A stretch of DNA of 64,000 bases. Source: Annulohypoxylon bovei var. microspora. Its lineage: Eukaryota > Ascomycota > Sordariomycetes > Xylariales > Hypoxylaceae. The notes below the pieces were generated by a model. That model was not told the DNA's origin and made no database searches. It saw only the letters and a program-made list of their open reading frames with translations. This document shows positions 53,132 through 63,960 of the stretch, piece after piece; the first letter of the stretch is position 1, and the number at the start of each line of letters is the position of its first letter. Made by a program: the position numbers and the translations under genes. The DNA lies in assembly GCA_022836615.1 (NCBI GenBank), contig MU405233.1, positions 124,001-188,000 of the forward strand, written 5' to 3'.

Positions 53132-56100
53132 TCATTTGGCCCTTAATAACTCCTTGAGCCAAATTAGTAACCTTTCCCTTCGAGAGGTCGAGTCTTCTGT
53201 AGTCCCATGTGTTATCGTTCGGATCTTGGGTGTTATTCCCTTTTCAGTGCCGCCGCACTCTTTCAAGACTCTAATCAACCCCTCGATCTCAAACAGCAAC
53301 TCCTCCGAGTTTTCAAGGGGCATATCTTCGGGGACATTGTTGGATTCCCGAAGTAAATACTTCTGAAAATGACTTAAAGCCACAAGTAAAGTGCAGTGTT
53401 CTCGTCGAGTATCACTCTGATTGGTTAGACTAGGTACCCATGGTTTACGGATATTTGGTTCCGCGCCAGCTAGAAGCATAATTTTCAGCGTATCGAAATC
53501 TTCTTTTTCTGCGGATTGTAGCCATTTTTTATCGCGACCAGTGTCATCGGGATTATCATAGTAACTGTCGAACAGCATGTTCAAATACCAGCCCCAAACC
53601 GACATTCCGTCAAACGCTTGCTGCGGTTTGCAACCATTATCCAAGAGAAGATTTATCATATTGAAACGATTCGGAACTCCACTTGTTTTTGAATAAAGTA
53701 CGTGTATTAGGAGTGGAAATTCTTCCTCCGAGAGCAATCTGTCGCCGTGGATTTTGATCTGCTCTTGGACATAGAATTCCAGGCCAATTCTAACCGCAAA
53801 ACAGAAGAAGGAGTTCTTATCTTTATGAGATATCTTCTCTTTGGGCCAATAGTGGATAATACCTAGCGAATTCCCCTTTCTTTCCCTCGAAAATATAAGA
53901 CCAATGTAAGTTATTCGTTTGGGCGCTCCCCGGGTGCTGATAGTATACCGGATTATTATAGTATGCGGTAGCAGTTGAATCGAGCTTTTGGAGAAGGTCG
54001 GAGTATGCTCTCTTGCTCATATGTTCCGTGTATTTTGCCAGAAATACTGCCTGATCAAGACACTCCAATCCGTGGTCGAAGAAGATTTCATGACGTAGGT
54101 TTTGCACCGTGTAATCGAAGAGATCAACTGCGCTGCTCAGGAGACATCTATGAGGATCGAATTTTGGATGGCAGTGCACCACCACAAAGCTTTCCCATAT
54201 ATCCCCCCCGAGAAACTCTGCAACTGTTTTATGGAGGAAAGATACACCTGTCTTTCGGAGATCTCCACCGGTAGTAGACCGATTACAATCTCGATCAAGC
54301 TCAATCAATCCAAGGCACCGGCTCCTAAGACGTTGATTAATTGCCTCCGCGTAATCCTTCAGCTTATGGTTGTCGTCAGCTTGGAGCTTTGCTTGATTGG
54401 TCATATTATCTTTTTCCCTTTCGGCAAAAAACAGGCCTAAAGCATTTAGGTCTATGTTTCCCAGTGTGCTGAAGTAAACCAATTGGAGTAATTCGCAAGT
54501 TTGTCTGCGGTACATGTTGTCCACTCTCAAGAGCATTACCTTGTATAAATCCTGAAGATCTGGAGGAAGACGGCTGAGTCGTGTTTGTAAGTCATGGATC
54601 TCGTCGCAGTTCGTAAGACCTTGTAGGAGAGATTCAGTGACAACACGAACCCAGAGGAAGACCCCGGAAGACATTGATGTTATCGAGTCTATCAATACTC
54701 CCGAGTTGACCGGATCTCTCTTGATAAGCCTTTGCATGTGTTCGTTTCTCTCTAGTCTCTCTGTAGAATAATGGCGAATATCATTTTTCGTCAGATCATG
54801 AATTCTTAGACGAGGGTATCTTTCGAATGCGTGTTCAAACTCTGGGAGTTGCCTACTTGACACGAGTAGTTTCACGTTTGAAAAATTTCCCATCATTTCC
54901 GTTAATTTTATGAGGGAAGCGACATGGGTTAGGGAAATCTCGGGGTCGAATTCATCCAGTCCATCGATAGCAAGAAAAAAGAATCGATGCCGGTTTTCTT
55001 CAAACAACCGTTCGACAGCACTCTTGGCTTCGTGTAAGGTTATACAAGTCTGTTGCTGGTGTTCAAGTGCGAGGTGGAGCCGCTCTTTAAATAACAGAGA
55101 AATTAACTCCCTCCTTCGGGAGAGAATCTGATGTAGGAGAGACCTGAGTAAGCCAAGCTCGGATTTCTGTTCATCCGAACCTTTGTAGAAGAAGTAGAAT
55201 GAGGCACAAATCAACCCCTTGTCGCCTGCTGATCTCATTAGTGTTTCCTTCGTTTGCTTGTGCTCATTGATGAACTTCATCAAAGTACTCTTTCCAGATC
55301 CTGCTTTTCCAGTGATCCAGTACATTCTTGTCTCTCCCTGAAGGAAATCCACAAAACTGTCCCACTTGCAAACCTCATCGTTAGTATTAGGATTCTTGTA
55401 TATCCATTCCAGTGTCTTCGAGTATGCCGTGCTAATGCTTTGATAGCGGTCTTGAATGCTCGGATACCAAAGCAATCTTAACACAGTATCCTCTGCATCC
55501 ACACGCAATTTGCCATCTTCTTGACCTATTTCCGATTTTGCTGTAGCTCCAGGGCCCGGTTGCCCAGATGCAAATGACGTATTAATACTCTGTTGCAAGC
55601 CTTTAATAGACTCGTTCACCTGACTGAGCATCTCCATGATAGTTCTGCTGTCCTCCTTGGACTCTGATAAGCTATTTGCGGTTTGTTCCAGGGTTGATAG
55701 TATGCGTTGAATCTCGTCACTCTGGGACCCTTCATATCTTCTGAAATCGACAAGAATTATGAATTCTATCCCTTTTCGGATTCTATTGAGTCGTTTCTCC
55801 ATCCCTTCGATGTCATTATTATCCCACAGCCCTTTTCCAACGGCTTTAAGGATTTTCCGTTTCGATTTTGAATCGGTGTGGGTTTCGTGCAGACGAGATG
55901 TCAATTCATTGCCTATGGCGGCTGCTCGAGCAGCAAGCGTGCGAATGTCCTATTTTCAAAGTCAGCCAAATTATATCATCGTCTAAGGGTACTATTGATC
56001 ATTCAACTTACTAGTTCAACGGAATCGACGTTTCTCTCTTGGCTCTTCCCCTTAAATTTATCTAGTTGGCTCTCTAGATTCTTCGTAGCATTCTGTATGC

Positions 56101-56245
56101 TATTCGAAACCATTGCAAGGTCCAAATTCCGATCAGTGGCACCTTTCTGGTAGACTTGCTTCGCATCGGCGACGAAGTCTATCGAGAAGGCTACGAGCTT
56201 CAGGGCACAGCCGGCGACTGTTATCGCTAACCCAGTCGCGTCCAT
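53132..56245 (-). CDS. STAND/NLR protein with NACHT domain; 3' part in a shifted frame
   Basis: Exon 1 (56245-56012) carries the N-terminal helical region (MDATGLAITVAGCALKLVAF). Exon 2 (55949-53823) runs through coiled coils, Walker A GKAGSGKST, Walker B-like FLAIDGLDEF, VSSRQLP and the DUF7791-like segment (VSFLHKTVAEFL), stopping at 53823 after 786 residues. A second frame, open from beyond the stop down to 53132, continues as NSFFCFAVRIGLEFYVQEQI, then LLLDNGCKP and IMLLAGAEPN. That is what such NLRs normally carry next, with ankyrin-like C-terminal repeats. The two frames overlap by tens of bases, so one base looks inserted or lost near 53830-53890. An unusual splice or frameshift, or a sequencing error, are alternatives. 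Family role: innate-like recognition and cell death signalling. Confidence 0.8.
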
Positions 56246-57644
56246 CCCGAATAGATAATAATACGTAGTCCTATTGTGTCTAGCCTTCGTTAATAAAACG
56301 TTCGATGGTGTTTTTTTAGGATAGACTCGCGAATTTATGGAAGATGACTACAGACGGTCTCAATTAAAGGACGATGGAATTGGGCTCCAAGTTGACTTAG
56401 GCGCTGAGTTGACTCCCACGAGATCTTAAGACACAGCCCCGCATGGCTTACGCTGTGCGACCTCAAATTATATGTTAGGTGGCACTCCGAGGTCGTGACT
56501 AGTTAGTCTAGCTCATCTAATACTTACCTAACTAGGTACGTAACGGGTTGCTTCTTAGGCCTTTCAGGTCTCCAGCTTTTACATATATGGGACTCCAAAC
56601 CTGCCTTGAAACAGTATGTCAACTAGTAGGTAATAATAAAAATCGGGAAGCAATTAGTTAGACTCAGGGGCTCAGGGGCTCAGATAATGATGACTAAGCT
56701 TTGCCAATTGTGGATAACTACAAAGAGGTTTGAAATTATTGGATATGCCGATACAATATACACAGTACTTGCATATAATAGTTGACCTGATACTATATGA
56801 AACCAGGTAGAGAAGTCTTTAAAGAAAGAGTTAGAAACCGCCTCTTCCATATTGAAATTACGTGTTGTTTCGTGCCAACAGCTGCTGCCGTTGCCACCAC
56901 ATAGGTTCGACACACAGCTAGTGGTTAACTCATCATGCATCTTCCTTTCGTCCATCTTTCTTTCCCTACAGGTGCAACAACTGTTTAAAACAAGAACTAT
57001 TGATGGATAGCTATAAAATCAGAATAATCAATTCCCTTAACTATCACAATATACATCCGGGGGGTCTGGAGGCTGTAATATATAAATATATAAATTATTG
57101 CGCCTATGGATAGGTAAGAACGATGGAAAGAAGACGGCATTTGGTAGGTAGCTAACTACTAGTTAGCAGGCTACCTATATGTGGTGGCAACAGCGGTAGC
57201 ATTTCGAAATAATTTCGTTTATAGGTAGGTACCTACCTGAGACGCAAGCGATTTAGAAAAGAAATCTAAGTAGGTATTGTATAATAACTTATGTGAAAAC
57301 CATGAAAGTGGTATCTTCAAGTTAAGTCATGTCAACCTTCTAAGCAGGTAGGTACCTACCTACCTGCTATTACGAGGCCCTCTGCCGAACATTTATCTAA
57401 GCTGAAATATATTGAACACAATTGTTATTGGCCGTGTTAATTAAAACTGTCCCAATGCAGCTTTGCTTCAAATGCCGTGCGGAGTTGCAGGGTTGAACTA
57501 CAGGTCGATTGATTGAGCCGCTATGGGAAATATGGGCTATATATACCTCTTGGAAAATCTCCCTGTTCCAGACTTGTTGGGGATGGTCGTCTGGTATCTC
57601 ACGTCCAACTTCTAGTCTACCTTAGAATAGGTAGCTGCTTCAAC
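56246..57644. other. Intergenic region rich in GGTAGGTACCTACC palindromes, with tyrosinase promoter
   Basis: 1.4 kb between divergent genes. It contains several copies of a palindromic TAGGTAGGTACCTACC motif (about 57,223-57,240 and 57,345-57,368). A TATA-like CTATATATAC at 57538-57547 lies about 100 nt before the tyrosinase ATG. The frame 56680-56955 (-) is unsupported. Confidence 0.55.
57345..57368. repeat. Palindromic GCAGGTAGGTACCTACCTACCTGC tract
   Basis: A near-perfect palindrome built from TAGG/CCTA tetramers. The same motif type recurs at about 57,223, 61,468, 33,343, 36,705 and 45,337, in both intergenic and intronic positions. Confidence 0.7.
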
Positions 57645-59192
57645 ATGTGGTCAATCAAGAGTGCTCTCCTGGTTCCCTCGCTCCTCGCTGGAGTCCAAGG
57701 AGCGGCAATAGGGGTGCCTCCTAGTGGTTATGTATCAAAGATAGAAGTGTAGGTTCTACTTGCTTGCCAACCTTTTGCCTTGCATAAGCTAATCAAGAGT
57801 TTATCCAGGATTCGCAATCCTGTTTACCCTCTCGACGTCGTCGACCAGCTTGAAGAAGCCACTATGCCCAAGGTTGACGAATGGGTGGCTCAGAAGATTG
57901 CTGCGAATACGAACAATAACTGTACGTTGGAAAACGCGGCTGTGCGCCGGGAATGGTTGGTCTTCCGTCTTTATAACACTTGCGAAAGTTTTCTACAATG
58001 CTAACATGGTTCGCAGGAGCGACCTTTCCGAGACCCAGAGACAGGAGTACACCACTGCCGTGACCTGTTTGATGAAGTTGCCTCCCACGGTAGACACGAC
58101 AAGGTTCCCAGGAGCCCTGAGTCGATATGATGACTTTGTCGCGTTTCACATGACACACGCCATGCAACTTCACGACAACTTCCACCTTTTTGGCGCTCAC
58201 AAGTACTATGTCTGGCTATTCGAGAAAGCCCTTCGCGAAGAGTGTGGTTACACTGGCTACCAGCCTGTATGTCAACTCTAGCATACCAAATTGTTGGGAT
58301 GTTACTAACCGTGGAGCAGTACATGAACTACGACCGCTATGCAGAGGACCCAATTAACTCCCCGTTGCTCAATGGCAATGCGTCTAGTCTAGGGGGCAAC
58401 GGTGCGCCAGAGCCCTTGTACAAGGGTGTTCCGCAATTTGGGCGAACTCCCAACATCATCAAGTCTGGCGGTGGTGGCGGCTGCGTTACCGAGGGTCCAT
58501 TTTCTGAGTCGGTTACCTATTTGCGTGTTATTAACATTCGAAGAACGAGGAAGTGACTAACATATCAACAGCATGGTCGTCAGCCTCGGGCCAACCTCGA
58601 TGTCGATGGCCGCCGGCGTCCCCGAGAACCCAAGAGCCGACGGCACGGGCTCAAACCCTCGCTGCTTACGTCGCGACGTGAACCGCGAAGCAACTATGGG
58701 AGCTAAAGCTGATCGCGCTTTTCACCTGATCAACAATAGCACTGACATCGATCTCTTTTACAACGAGTTACTTGGGACCCCGCCTCCCAAGAACGACCCC
58801 TATCCCTGGGGCGTAAGTTTTCCTCCCTTAAACGAGCCACAGGCAGTAAAGAACCAGAGCTGACATCTTGGGATTAGATCCACACCGCAGGTCACTACGT
58901 CGCCGCTGTCGACCCAGGTGGGGACCCCATGACCTCGCCAGGTGACCCTCTCTTCTATTTTCACCATACCTCGCTAGACCGCCTCTGGTGGATTTGGCAG
59001 ATGCAGGACCCGGAGATGCGCCTCAACGTTGTGCCTAGCGGCGGCATGCCAATGCCTATGAAGTATCGACGTGCGGAGGACCCCTCGAATGTCACGGTCG
59101 ACTTGGAATGGCTTGGACCCCCGATTAAGCTTCTGGAGACGCATGACCAGCTCGGCGGAAATGGTGGCTCTTTCTGTTATGTCTATGTTTAG
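57645..59192 (+). CDS. Secreted tyrosinase (type-3 copper)
   Basis: Six exons (57645-57748, 57809-57955, 58017-58266, 58320-58507, 58572-58812, 58878-59192) encode 414 residues with all phases consistent. A signal peptide is evident (MWSIKSALLVPSLLAGVQGA, cut near AIG). CuA-site histidines lie in FHMTHAMQLHDNFHLFGAHK, with the downstream YVWLFEKALREECGY. The CuB site is HTAGHY at the start of exon 6 and FHHTSLDRLWWIWQ. The protein ends soon after the copper domain, lacking the long C-terminal shielding domain of many intracellular tyrosinases, so it may be secreted in active form. Tyrosinases oxidise phenols to quinones, feeding melanin or cross-linking. It lies 8 kb from the AYG1-like gene but shares no operon-like structure with it. 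Confidence 0.92.
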
Positions 59193-59642
59193 TTCTAGGG
59201 ATCGCGTAAGGTGGATGTGCCAGGTACTAGGTTACGGTTAGCTCGATGGATTGTTCTGATCGCCACAATCGTTGCAAATATGTATCTACCTATCCTTAAC
59301 ATGAGGCTGATATTCTTATGTTAGATTATGTTATAATGTGCCGAGATATATGAGAAGAAGTGCCGTTGTAAAAGGATTGCGGCGTATCTAATAGTAGGTA
59401 CCTTTCATTCCAGGTTGCCGATGTTAAATGTCGCAAATCCCCCACCTCCTGAAAAAAAGGGGCTCGCACGGTTCAGCGCTACCAGAAATTCTGACAACTT
59501 CGTATTTCAATAATTATAGTACATAAATTCCATAGCAAAGCAACATATTTATTGGCCTATTGCTAAAGGATATATTTAAGTTGCGAGACTTGATCATTTC
59601 CCATTCATTTTGTGTTTGCCTGACATTCCGGAATATAACCCT
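59193..59642. other. Intergenic region between convergent tyrosinase and CE1 esterase genes
   Basis: 450 bp, AT-rich, containing both 3' ends. No further gene or repeat is visible. Confidence 0.45.
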
Positions 59643-60739
59643 TTATGCAATACCGAAGAATGCAAGGTCTGCCGGCTCGTGGATAGGCACACTGTGGCCA
59701 ACTCCCTGAGCACTGTATCCAACAAGCTGCGCCGTAGTCTCGGTACCTTCGCCGTAGATAGTCCTGGTGTATCCGCTTTGGGGAGCGTTGGCGGTGTCTG
59801 CTGAAGTTGTGAGGCCTAGAACGTTAGACCACTGCTTCATCGTCTCCGCGTCTGTTACAAAGTTAGTCAATATTTTATACTCCAGTCTCGAAGAGGATTG
59901 TACGTACAATTAGGATACTGTAGGGTAGTATCAGCAGATCCGTGCCAGCTAATTCAATGTCAGTTCGAGCGGTCCAAAGATACAGCCTAAATGAAGCGGA
60001 TGCCCTTACATCTGCATTCTTGGTCGAGGACCAGTGTAGTCGGGGTAGTACGATCGCACCATGTCACCCCACTGCGCTGCCGTCTTAGTGGTCTGTCCAT
60101 TGGCGCACTGGTTGTTCCATCCGGGTGGGTCTTGAGTGGCAGTAGAGCCGGGGACCGCAAAACATCCGTCGGGTACACCAGAGTAAACAGATCCTGCCTT
60201 GAACACGTCGGGGTAAGCACCGACAAGCACGTTCGTCATCATGGCGCCGGAGCTAGTTCCAGTAACGAATGTTCGGTTTGCGTCTCCGCCGTACTTTTCC
60301 ACTGCGTACGTGACCATGTTGGCGATGGTCTGGCTGTCTCCGCCGCCATTGTGCTTCAAAGCTATACGAAGTAAGTTAGCAGTGCTCTCTTGAAAATTGA
60401 AGATAACCACTACAGGGAAGGGAATAAAAGAGTAAACATACTAGCGTCCGAAGCAACATCGAAGCAGCCACCGCTGGATCTTGAGTTGGGGTAGATCAAG
60501 ATGAAGTTGTGAGCATCAGCCAAGGGCATGTATTTAGACTCAGTAGAGTACCCCTGAGCTGATCCTTGGCAGTGGTGAACTGCCACCACAATAGGTGCCG
60601 GAGTCGTGAGAGTCTTGGGTACATAGACGTACATTCCAAGATTTGTCGGAGTACCGCTGAAGTCATTGACCTTAGTGATGGATTGGCAACTGCCAACCGT
60701 GGCAATTGCCAGAGCTGCAAGTGTCGACGAGACCTTCAT
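59643..60739 (-). CDS. Secreted carbohydrate esterase family 1 (acetyl xylan/feruloyl esterase)
   Basis: Four exons (60739-60442, 60361-60010, 59948-59908, 59851-59643) encode 299 residues. An N-terminal signal peptide is clear (MKVSSTLAALAIATVGSCQS). VVAVHHCQGSAQGYSTESKY and FILIYPNS are the beta-strand and oxyanion region of CE1 enzymes. The nucleophile elbow is VTGTSSGAMMTNV, the Asp region WHGSADTTLQYPNY is assembled across two introns, and the catalytic His is in QGVGHSVP. This matches fungal CE1 acetyl xylan esterases without a cellulose-binding domain. It removes acetyl or feruloyl groups from hemicellulose outside the cell. The tiny 41-nt third exon is required to keep the catalytic Asp. 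Confidence 0.93.
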
Positions 60740-62790
60740 GTTGTTGTTCTTAGCAAGAGCAAGTCTAGGTCGATATTAACTAATAGGTATTCTTGTAATA
60801 CTCAAAAGAATCATTCGAGATCCGGTGGGCGAGTCCCAAGATAAATAAACATTTCTATTCCGTTGATCCCTTGAAGCTCAATTTATGAATAGTGCCATTT
60901 TCCCGGATTTCTCCTTGAACTCTTCATCTCTTCTGGCTAATCTGCAAGTAGATAAATTTATCGCGGATATCTTCAACCAAATCGGGAAGGCGGATGTTCG
61001 GTTAATTAATATCGCAATATTCTGTTTGCGGAGAAGTTGGGGAATGGGTAAGGAACCCAAGTCATACATCTTGATATATTTGGGGTCGTTAATATTGAAA
61101 CATACAATTTCGAAGGCCTGGAAGCTTTGTTGTTTACATAGAGTTTCCCGGCTAAGTGTTGAAAAGCTTCTCGGGTGGCTAGCGTCTTACAAGATGCCGG
61201 CTATCGCAACAGGGGCTCGAATCTGGGGAATGTGATATTGGCCTGCGGGAGCATACTACCTACCTAGGTTAGTATCACAAGATCCAGTTGCGCTTATCTA
61301 TCCTCTTTAAGTCAAGAGCCAAGTAAAAGTTTTGCAAGTTTTAATCACTGAATTGTCTCAATGTTTTAACATTACACCTTGCTTGATACCCCGGCCAGCA
61401 TTATACTCATCTATTAATTCTGTTAAATCCAATCGCAAATGGAATCCATCGCAACAGAAGTTATATAGGTACCTACCTTACCTATCTAGGTAGGTAGGTA
61501 CGTACCCGACAATGACTATACACATCTGGATCAGAAGCCGTACACCCCTTACGCGGTTTAAAAACAGGATATTACTGGCGTGCTCTCAAATAAAGAGGTA
61601 TCTGCCAGATATTTGATTAATATACCATAAATAGATATTTCCATATATATATCATGGAGAAGTAATTAATGGAGAAGGATATTTGAATACTGTGATTACG
61701 TATTCGGGGGAATATAGGAATATACAGGGGTCCCAACAAGTCAAGCAAGTCAAATGTGAAGCTGATTTTGACTTGTGTAAGTCAAATCAAGTTTGAAGCA
61801 ATTCTTAAATACTTGACGATTTTTCCAGCTTGGCTTGCTTAGGTAATAATCATACAAAAAGCGGATCCATAACCCATGTTCCTGGCCTGTGCATCGTGAA
61901 CATCGTCGTCGATTTTTCAACCGTGGTTACTTACCCGGGTCCCATAAAACTCGGTAATGCCGTATATTTCGGGGGTTGGTGGGTTGGTCAAAACACCACT
62001 ATACGCGTAATTATGGGTATATAAGTGGGGCTCGATACCTTCATAAAATTAGACCCACTCAAGTCAAGAAAAAACCGAAATTTGACTTGCCAAACTTGAC
62101 GATATGTTGGGCTTGAATTGACTTATGCAAGTCAAGTATCAAGCAAGTCAAGTTTACGTTTGACTTGTTGGGACCGCTGGCTTACAGTGGTTAAGGTTGC
62201 ATTGTGTTGCAATAAGAAACGCATGTTGGTGGTTGGTGCATGAAGTTAGGTAATATTCTTTGGCAGTTATTTCGTATTAACAGCAAAGTCATGTTAGAAA
62301 CCGCTTGTCGATCGAGCGTAATATGACGTATGTCTTCGATCCCATGATAAATTATTACCCCAGAATTGAAATGATCTTCACCCCTTAGTTGCCAACACAA
62401 GACGGTCTTATAGTTTCATTCTTTTGGGTGTTAGTAAGCGGCCATCGAGCCACTATAACTTACCTACCTAAGGTACAAGAACTTTTAATAACTAGGTAAT
62501 AATAGTAATGTTCACATTCGACACCGAGTCATAATCTCGGTATTACCTACCTATGCAAAAGGCAACATGCTCGGAATGTTGCAAATTTTCTTACACTTAC
62601 TACGATTAGGCTGGATCATTGTTACGTCTTAAGAGAATATAACAGGTAGGTATGTTTATTAATAGAACTTAATCGATTTATCCTAAGGCAGGTTAATTCC
62701 ACGATAATTTCCTCGATACTTGGTAGGTATTGCTAACTAAGTTTATTAAATATTCCAAGGTAAAGTCTAACGTACCGGTTAGGTACATTA
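60740..62790. other. Intergenic region with microsatellite and an inverted-repeat element
   Basis: 2.05 kb without a supported gene. It contains a TACCTACC/GGTAGGTA tract near 61,470-61,505 and the inverted-repeat element at 61725-62179. The open frame 60885-61235 was examined and has no recognisable domain. Confidence 0.5.
61725..62179. mobile_element. Short inverted-repeat element (hAT-like MITE) with AAGTCAA subterminal repeats
   Basis: The left end CAGGGGTCCCAACAAGTCAA matches the reverse complement of the right end, CAGCGGTCCCAACAAGTCAA, with one mismatch over 20 bases. CAG termini are usual for hAT elements. Many subterminal AAGTCAA/CTTGACTT copies occur on both sides in both orientations, as expected for transposase-binding repeats. 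I could not find a matching 8-bp target duplication at the flanks. There is no transposase frame in the 455-bp interior, so it would be non-autonomous. Confidence 0.7.
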
Positions 62791-63960
62791 CTAGCCAGGG
62801 ACTTGAGCTCGTGAGCTTATGGTCATATAGACCAAGGAATATTGCCAGGCTGGAACGACACAAAAGAAGATCAGGAAGACCCAACCGTATCCAAACAACC
62901 GTACCCATATGCTTCCTCTTGCAGGCTGTCGAAACTTTCCCCTCGCTAAGCGCTGGATGATAGTCTCTAAGAGACATAAGATATAATTTAGAATGAAAAA
63001 TCTAATTTCTCCTCTTGTATTTCCATTTCTCATCGTAGCAAAATTTACAGCTACGTGGCAAATACCAGATAATAAGAAAATCCAGAGCGCTTTTAGTGCC
63101 TTCACTATTATTTTAACCCTGCTTCCTTCTTGGTGGGAGTTATCTTGTAGCCTGTGTTGTTCATAGTGGCCGTTCAAATATGAGGGCATTAACATTGCAA
63201 AATATGCGACATGAAGTCGGTGCCAGAAAACTCCCCAAAAACGCCGTAAAGAGTATGCATCGACTATGTTTCCAAACAATGGTGGCCACTCTTGCGGCAT
63301 ATCCCAACGTAGGATACACACAAAGAACAATGCGAGTAAGTCGTGCGAAATGGTGAGAATAGCGTATGAGTCCCAAATCCAGTACACGGAAAAGAATACC
63401 CTTAAGTACAGGTCTCTTGTTGTCATGGGCGGCCATACGATTTGTTTGGCTGGTGCAAAGTCCTGGAGGCTAACATTGAGGCTAGGGAGGAAAGTATGGG
63501 AGATGTAATCGGTGGAAATTCGGTATGTTAGCCACAGAACTATAGTTCGACCACACCTCAGTAGAGCAAATGAAAGTCTAGTAGTGTTGTCATCTGCGCT
63601 ACCGTGTAAAATGGTACCAGTAGTGTCGTCCAAGAGGGGTAATCTTCGAATGTTGCTCCAAGCCCGAAAGATGACCCTTAACCGCTGGATAAAGAAAATA
63701 GAATCCAAATGGATGACTTGCTTTTCGACTGACAAGACTGATAGTGTATGAATGGAGGCCCAAACAATGAATTGAGCCCACATGCGAGAATAAGGGGACG
63801 GTAGAAGACTGGCTCCACACAGGCAATTGATCATACTAAAGGCATGGAGGAGATTCAAAGTGTGTCGTTTCTGACCTAGAGGCTGTCGAATAGCAAAATA
63901 AAAGAAGGAAGTTCCAATAATGAAACAAAAGAAGGGGTGCAAAAGAACTAAACGATCCAT
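62791..63960 (-). CDS. Wax-synthase-like membrane-bound O-acyltransferase
   Basis: A single exon encodes 389 residues with about seven hydrophobic helices (LLHPFFCFIIGTSFFYFAI at the start, VWVFLIFF-like helices at the end). The family motif SLRRFWGVFWHRLHV, a wax-synthase domain signature, lies near residue 240, with the conserved His near residue 304 in SGICHVAVNFA. In fungi such proteins are often acetyltransferases of terpenoid and meroterpenoid pathways (for example trichothecene or austinol type), and they occur beside synthase genes. The gene starts 40 bp before the right edge of the window, so any biosynthetic partners would lie further right. Substrate unknown. Confidence 0.82.
   Translation of the reverse strand: MDRLVLLHPFFCFIIGTSFFYFAIRQPLGQKRHTLNLLHAFSMINCLCGASLLPSPYSRMWAQFIVWASIHTLSVLSVEKQVIHLDSIFFIQRLRVIFRAWSNIRRLPLLDDTTGTILHGSADDNTTRLSFALLRCGRTIVLWLTYRISTDYISHTFLPSLNVSLQDFAPAKQIVWPPMTTRDLYLRVFFSVYWIWDSYAILTISHDLLALFFVCILRWDMPQEWPPLFGNIVDAYSLRRFWGVFWHRLHVAYFAMLMPSYLNGHYEQHRLQDNSHQEGSRVKIIVKALKALWIFLLSGICHVAVNFATMRNGNTRGEIRFFILNYILCLLETIIQRLARGKFRQPARGSIWVRLFGYGWVFLIFFCVVPAWQYSLVYMTISSRAQVPG

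Noticed and set aside
60885..61235. 116-codon + strand frame
   Set aside because: No recognisable domain, no splice continuation and atypical composition; it lies in a repeat-bearing intergenic region.
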